Shown piece by piece: positions 13,526-13,872 of a stretch of 13,872 bases of DNA (the first letter of the stretch is position 1; every line of letters starts with the position of its first letter). The position numbers and the translations under genes are program-made. Under the pieces are notes generated by a model that worked only from the letters and a program-made list of their open reading frames with translations, made no database searches and was not told the DNA's origin. Origin of the DNA: Candidatus Aminicenantota bacterium (GTDB lineage: Bacteria; Acidobacteriota; Aminicenantia; UBA2199); NCBI GenBank assembly GCA_020355945.1, contig CP070627.1, forward strand, positions 5,959,206 to 5,973,077, given 5' to 3'.

Positions 13526-13591
13526 AAAAGAGCTTTGCCTGGCACCAAAATTGCCATGTTTTTTTTGTTCCAACTGTTTTAGAGTATTTAC

Positions 13592-13872
13592 TTATTGTTG
13601 GAGTCTAAGGAGACCTGAAGCAATCATTCCGAAAATGATACGAGCGGTATCGTAGATATTGATTCCTGCACTTTCCGAGATTTGGACAATGCTTTGCTTT
13701 CCATCGATCTTTGATATCACCAGCCACTCCAATGTAGACAGGGAAATTTTTCTCCGCTCCTGCCGGTCAATCTCGTTAAACTGGGGAACCGCATCAATAG
13801 ACCCGATCTTTTTCCGCAATAATTTCCATTCGTCAATTCGTCTTGCCGCTTCCATCAACAGGGAAGTGACCG
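13592..13872 (-). CDS. C-terminal part of a DUF4388 (PATAN-like) domain protein, 5' end outside window
   Basis: The frame is open to the right edge and starts outside the window. The codons before the first possible internal start continue sensibly as TSLLMEAARRIDEW, the form expected within a DUF4388 domain, so the TTG/ATG near 13853-13858 is not a real start. About 93 codons are visible. The first part holds the LLMEAARRIDEW helix. The rest, SLSTLEWLVISKIDGKQSI followed by ISESAGINIYDTARIIFGMIASGLL, looks like a small winged-helix region. DUF4388 proteins often belong to signalling systems in Acidobacteriota, Myxococcota and Cyanobacteria. With only the end visible, domain order and function cannot be given. 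It is probably separate from the methyltransferase operon, which has its own promoter downstream. Confidence 0.6.
   Translation of the reverse strand, partial: VTSLLMEAARRIDEWKLLRKKIGSIDAVPQFNEIDRQERRKISLSTLEWLVISKIDGKQSIVQISESAGINIYDTARIIFGMIASGLLRLQQ

Noticed and set aside
13540..13570. TGGCA/TGCCA hairpin followed by eight T residues on the plus strand, as a terminator of a small RNA
   Set aside because: The stem is only 5 bp, no plus-strand gene or promoter is visible upstream, and the T run alone is weak evidence.

Overview
The window reads as a chromosomal segment from a Gram-negative bacterium. A conserved informational operon sits on the left. A type IV pilin-like gene with a sigma-54 promoter follows, and surface-glycan type genes fill the rest. 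I infer something in or near the Acidobacteriota/Aminicenantes or Desulfobacterota. The hints are the TPR-fused Wzy_C ligases, the DUF4388-like protein at the right edge, the sigma-54 pilin promoter and a palindromic intergenic repeat. None of these is decisive, and no rRNA or other strong taxonomic marker is present.

Layout. (1) 1-4165, plus strand: prs (cut by the left edge), rplY/ctc, rpsF, rpsR, rplI and dnaB, tightly packed and ending in a rho-independent terminator. (2) 4166-8158, plus strand: an intergenic regulator region with TGTC half-sites, phased T-tracts and a sigma-54 promoter. It drives a GspG/PilA-like pilin, which is followed by a strong terminator. Two consecutive membrane proteins of the O-antigen ligase/PglL (Wzy_C) type follow, each with a C-terminal TPR-like region, joined by an ATGA stop/start overlap. 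(3) 8203-13418, minus strand, converging on region 2: a SAM methyltransferase (first in transcription order), a B12-type radical SAM protein, a FAD-dependent amine-oxidase-like protein and a GT-C-type polytopic membrane protein. A near-consensus sigma-70 promoter stands before the methyltransferase. (4) 13592-13872, minus strand: the C-terminal end of a DUF4388-like protein cut by the right edge.

How the genes may work together. The pilin followed at once by ligase-family genes recalls pilA-pilO/tfpO loci, in which the gene after the pilin encodes its O-oligosaccharyltransferase. The convergent minus-strand cluster could make or modify a lipid-linked sugar or other surface lipid. This link is inference from gene order and families. 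No function beyond family level is proved by the sequence for genes from 4812 onward.

The right-hand half has several short repeats confined to gene junctions: a 30-bp palindrome, AATTCGTG units, a GGTTCCCAGCTTC pair and a CCAC-AA-TTACACGAA pair. The informational operon has none that I can see. No tRNA, rRNA, CRISPR array, insertion sequence or phage gene was found.
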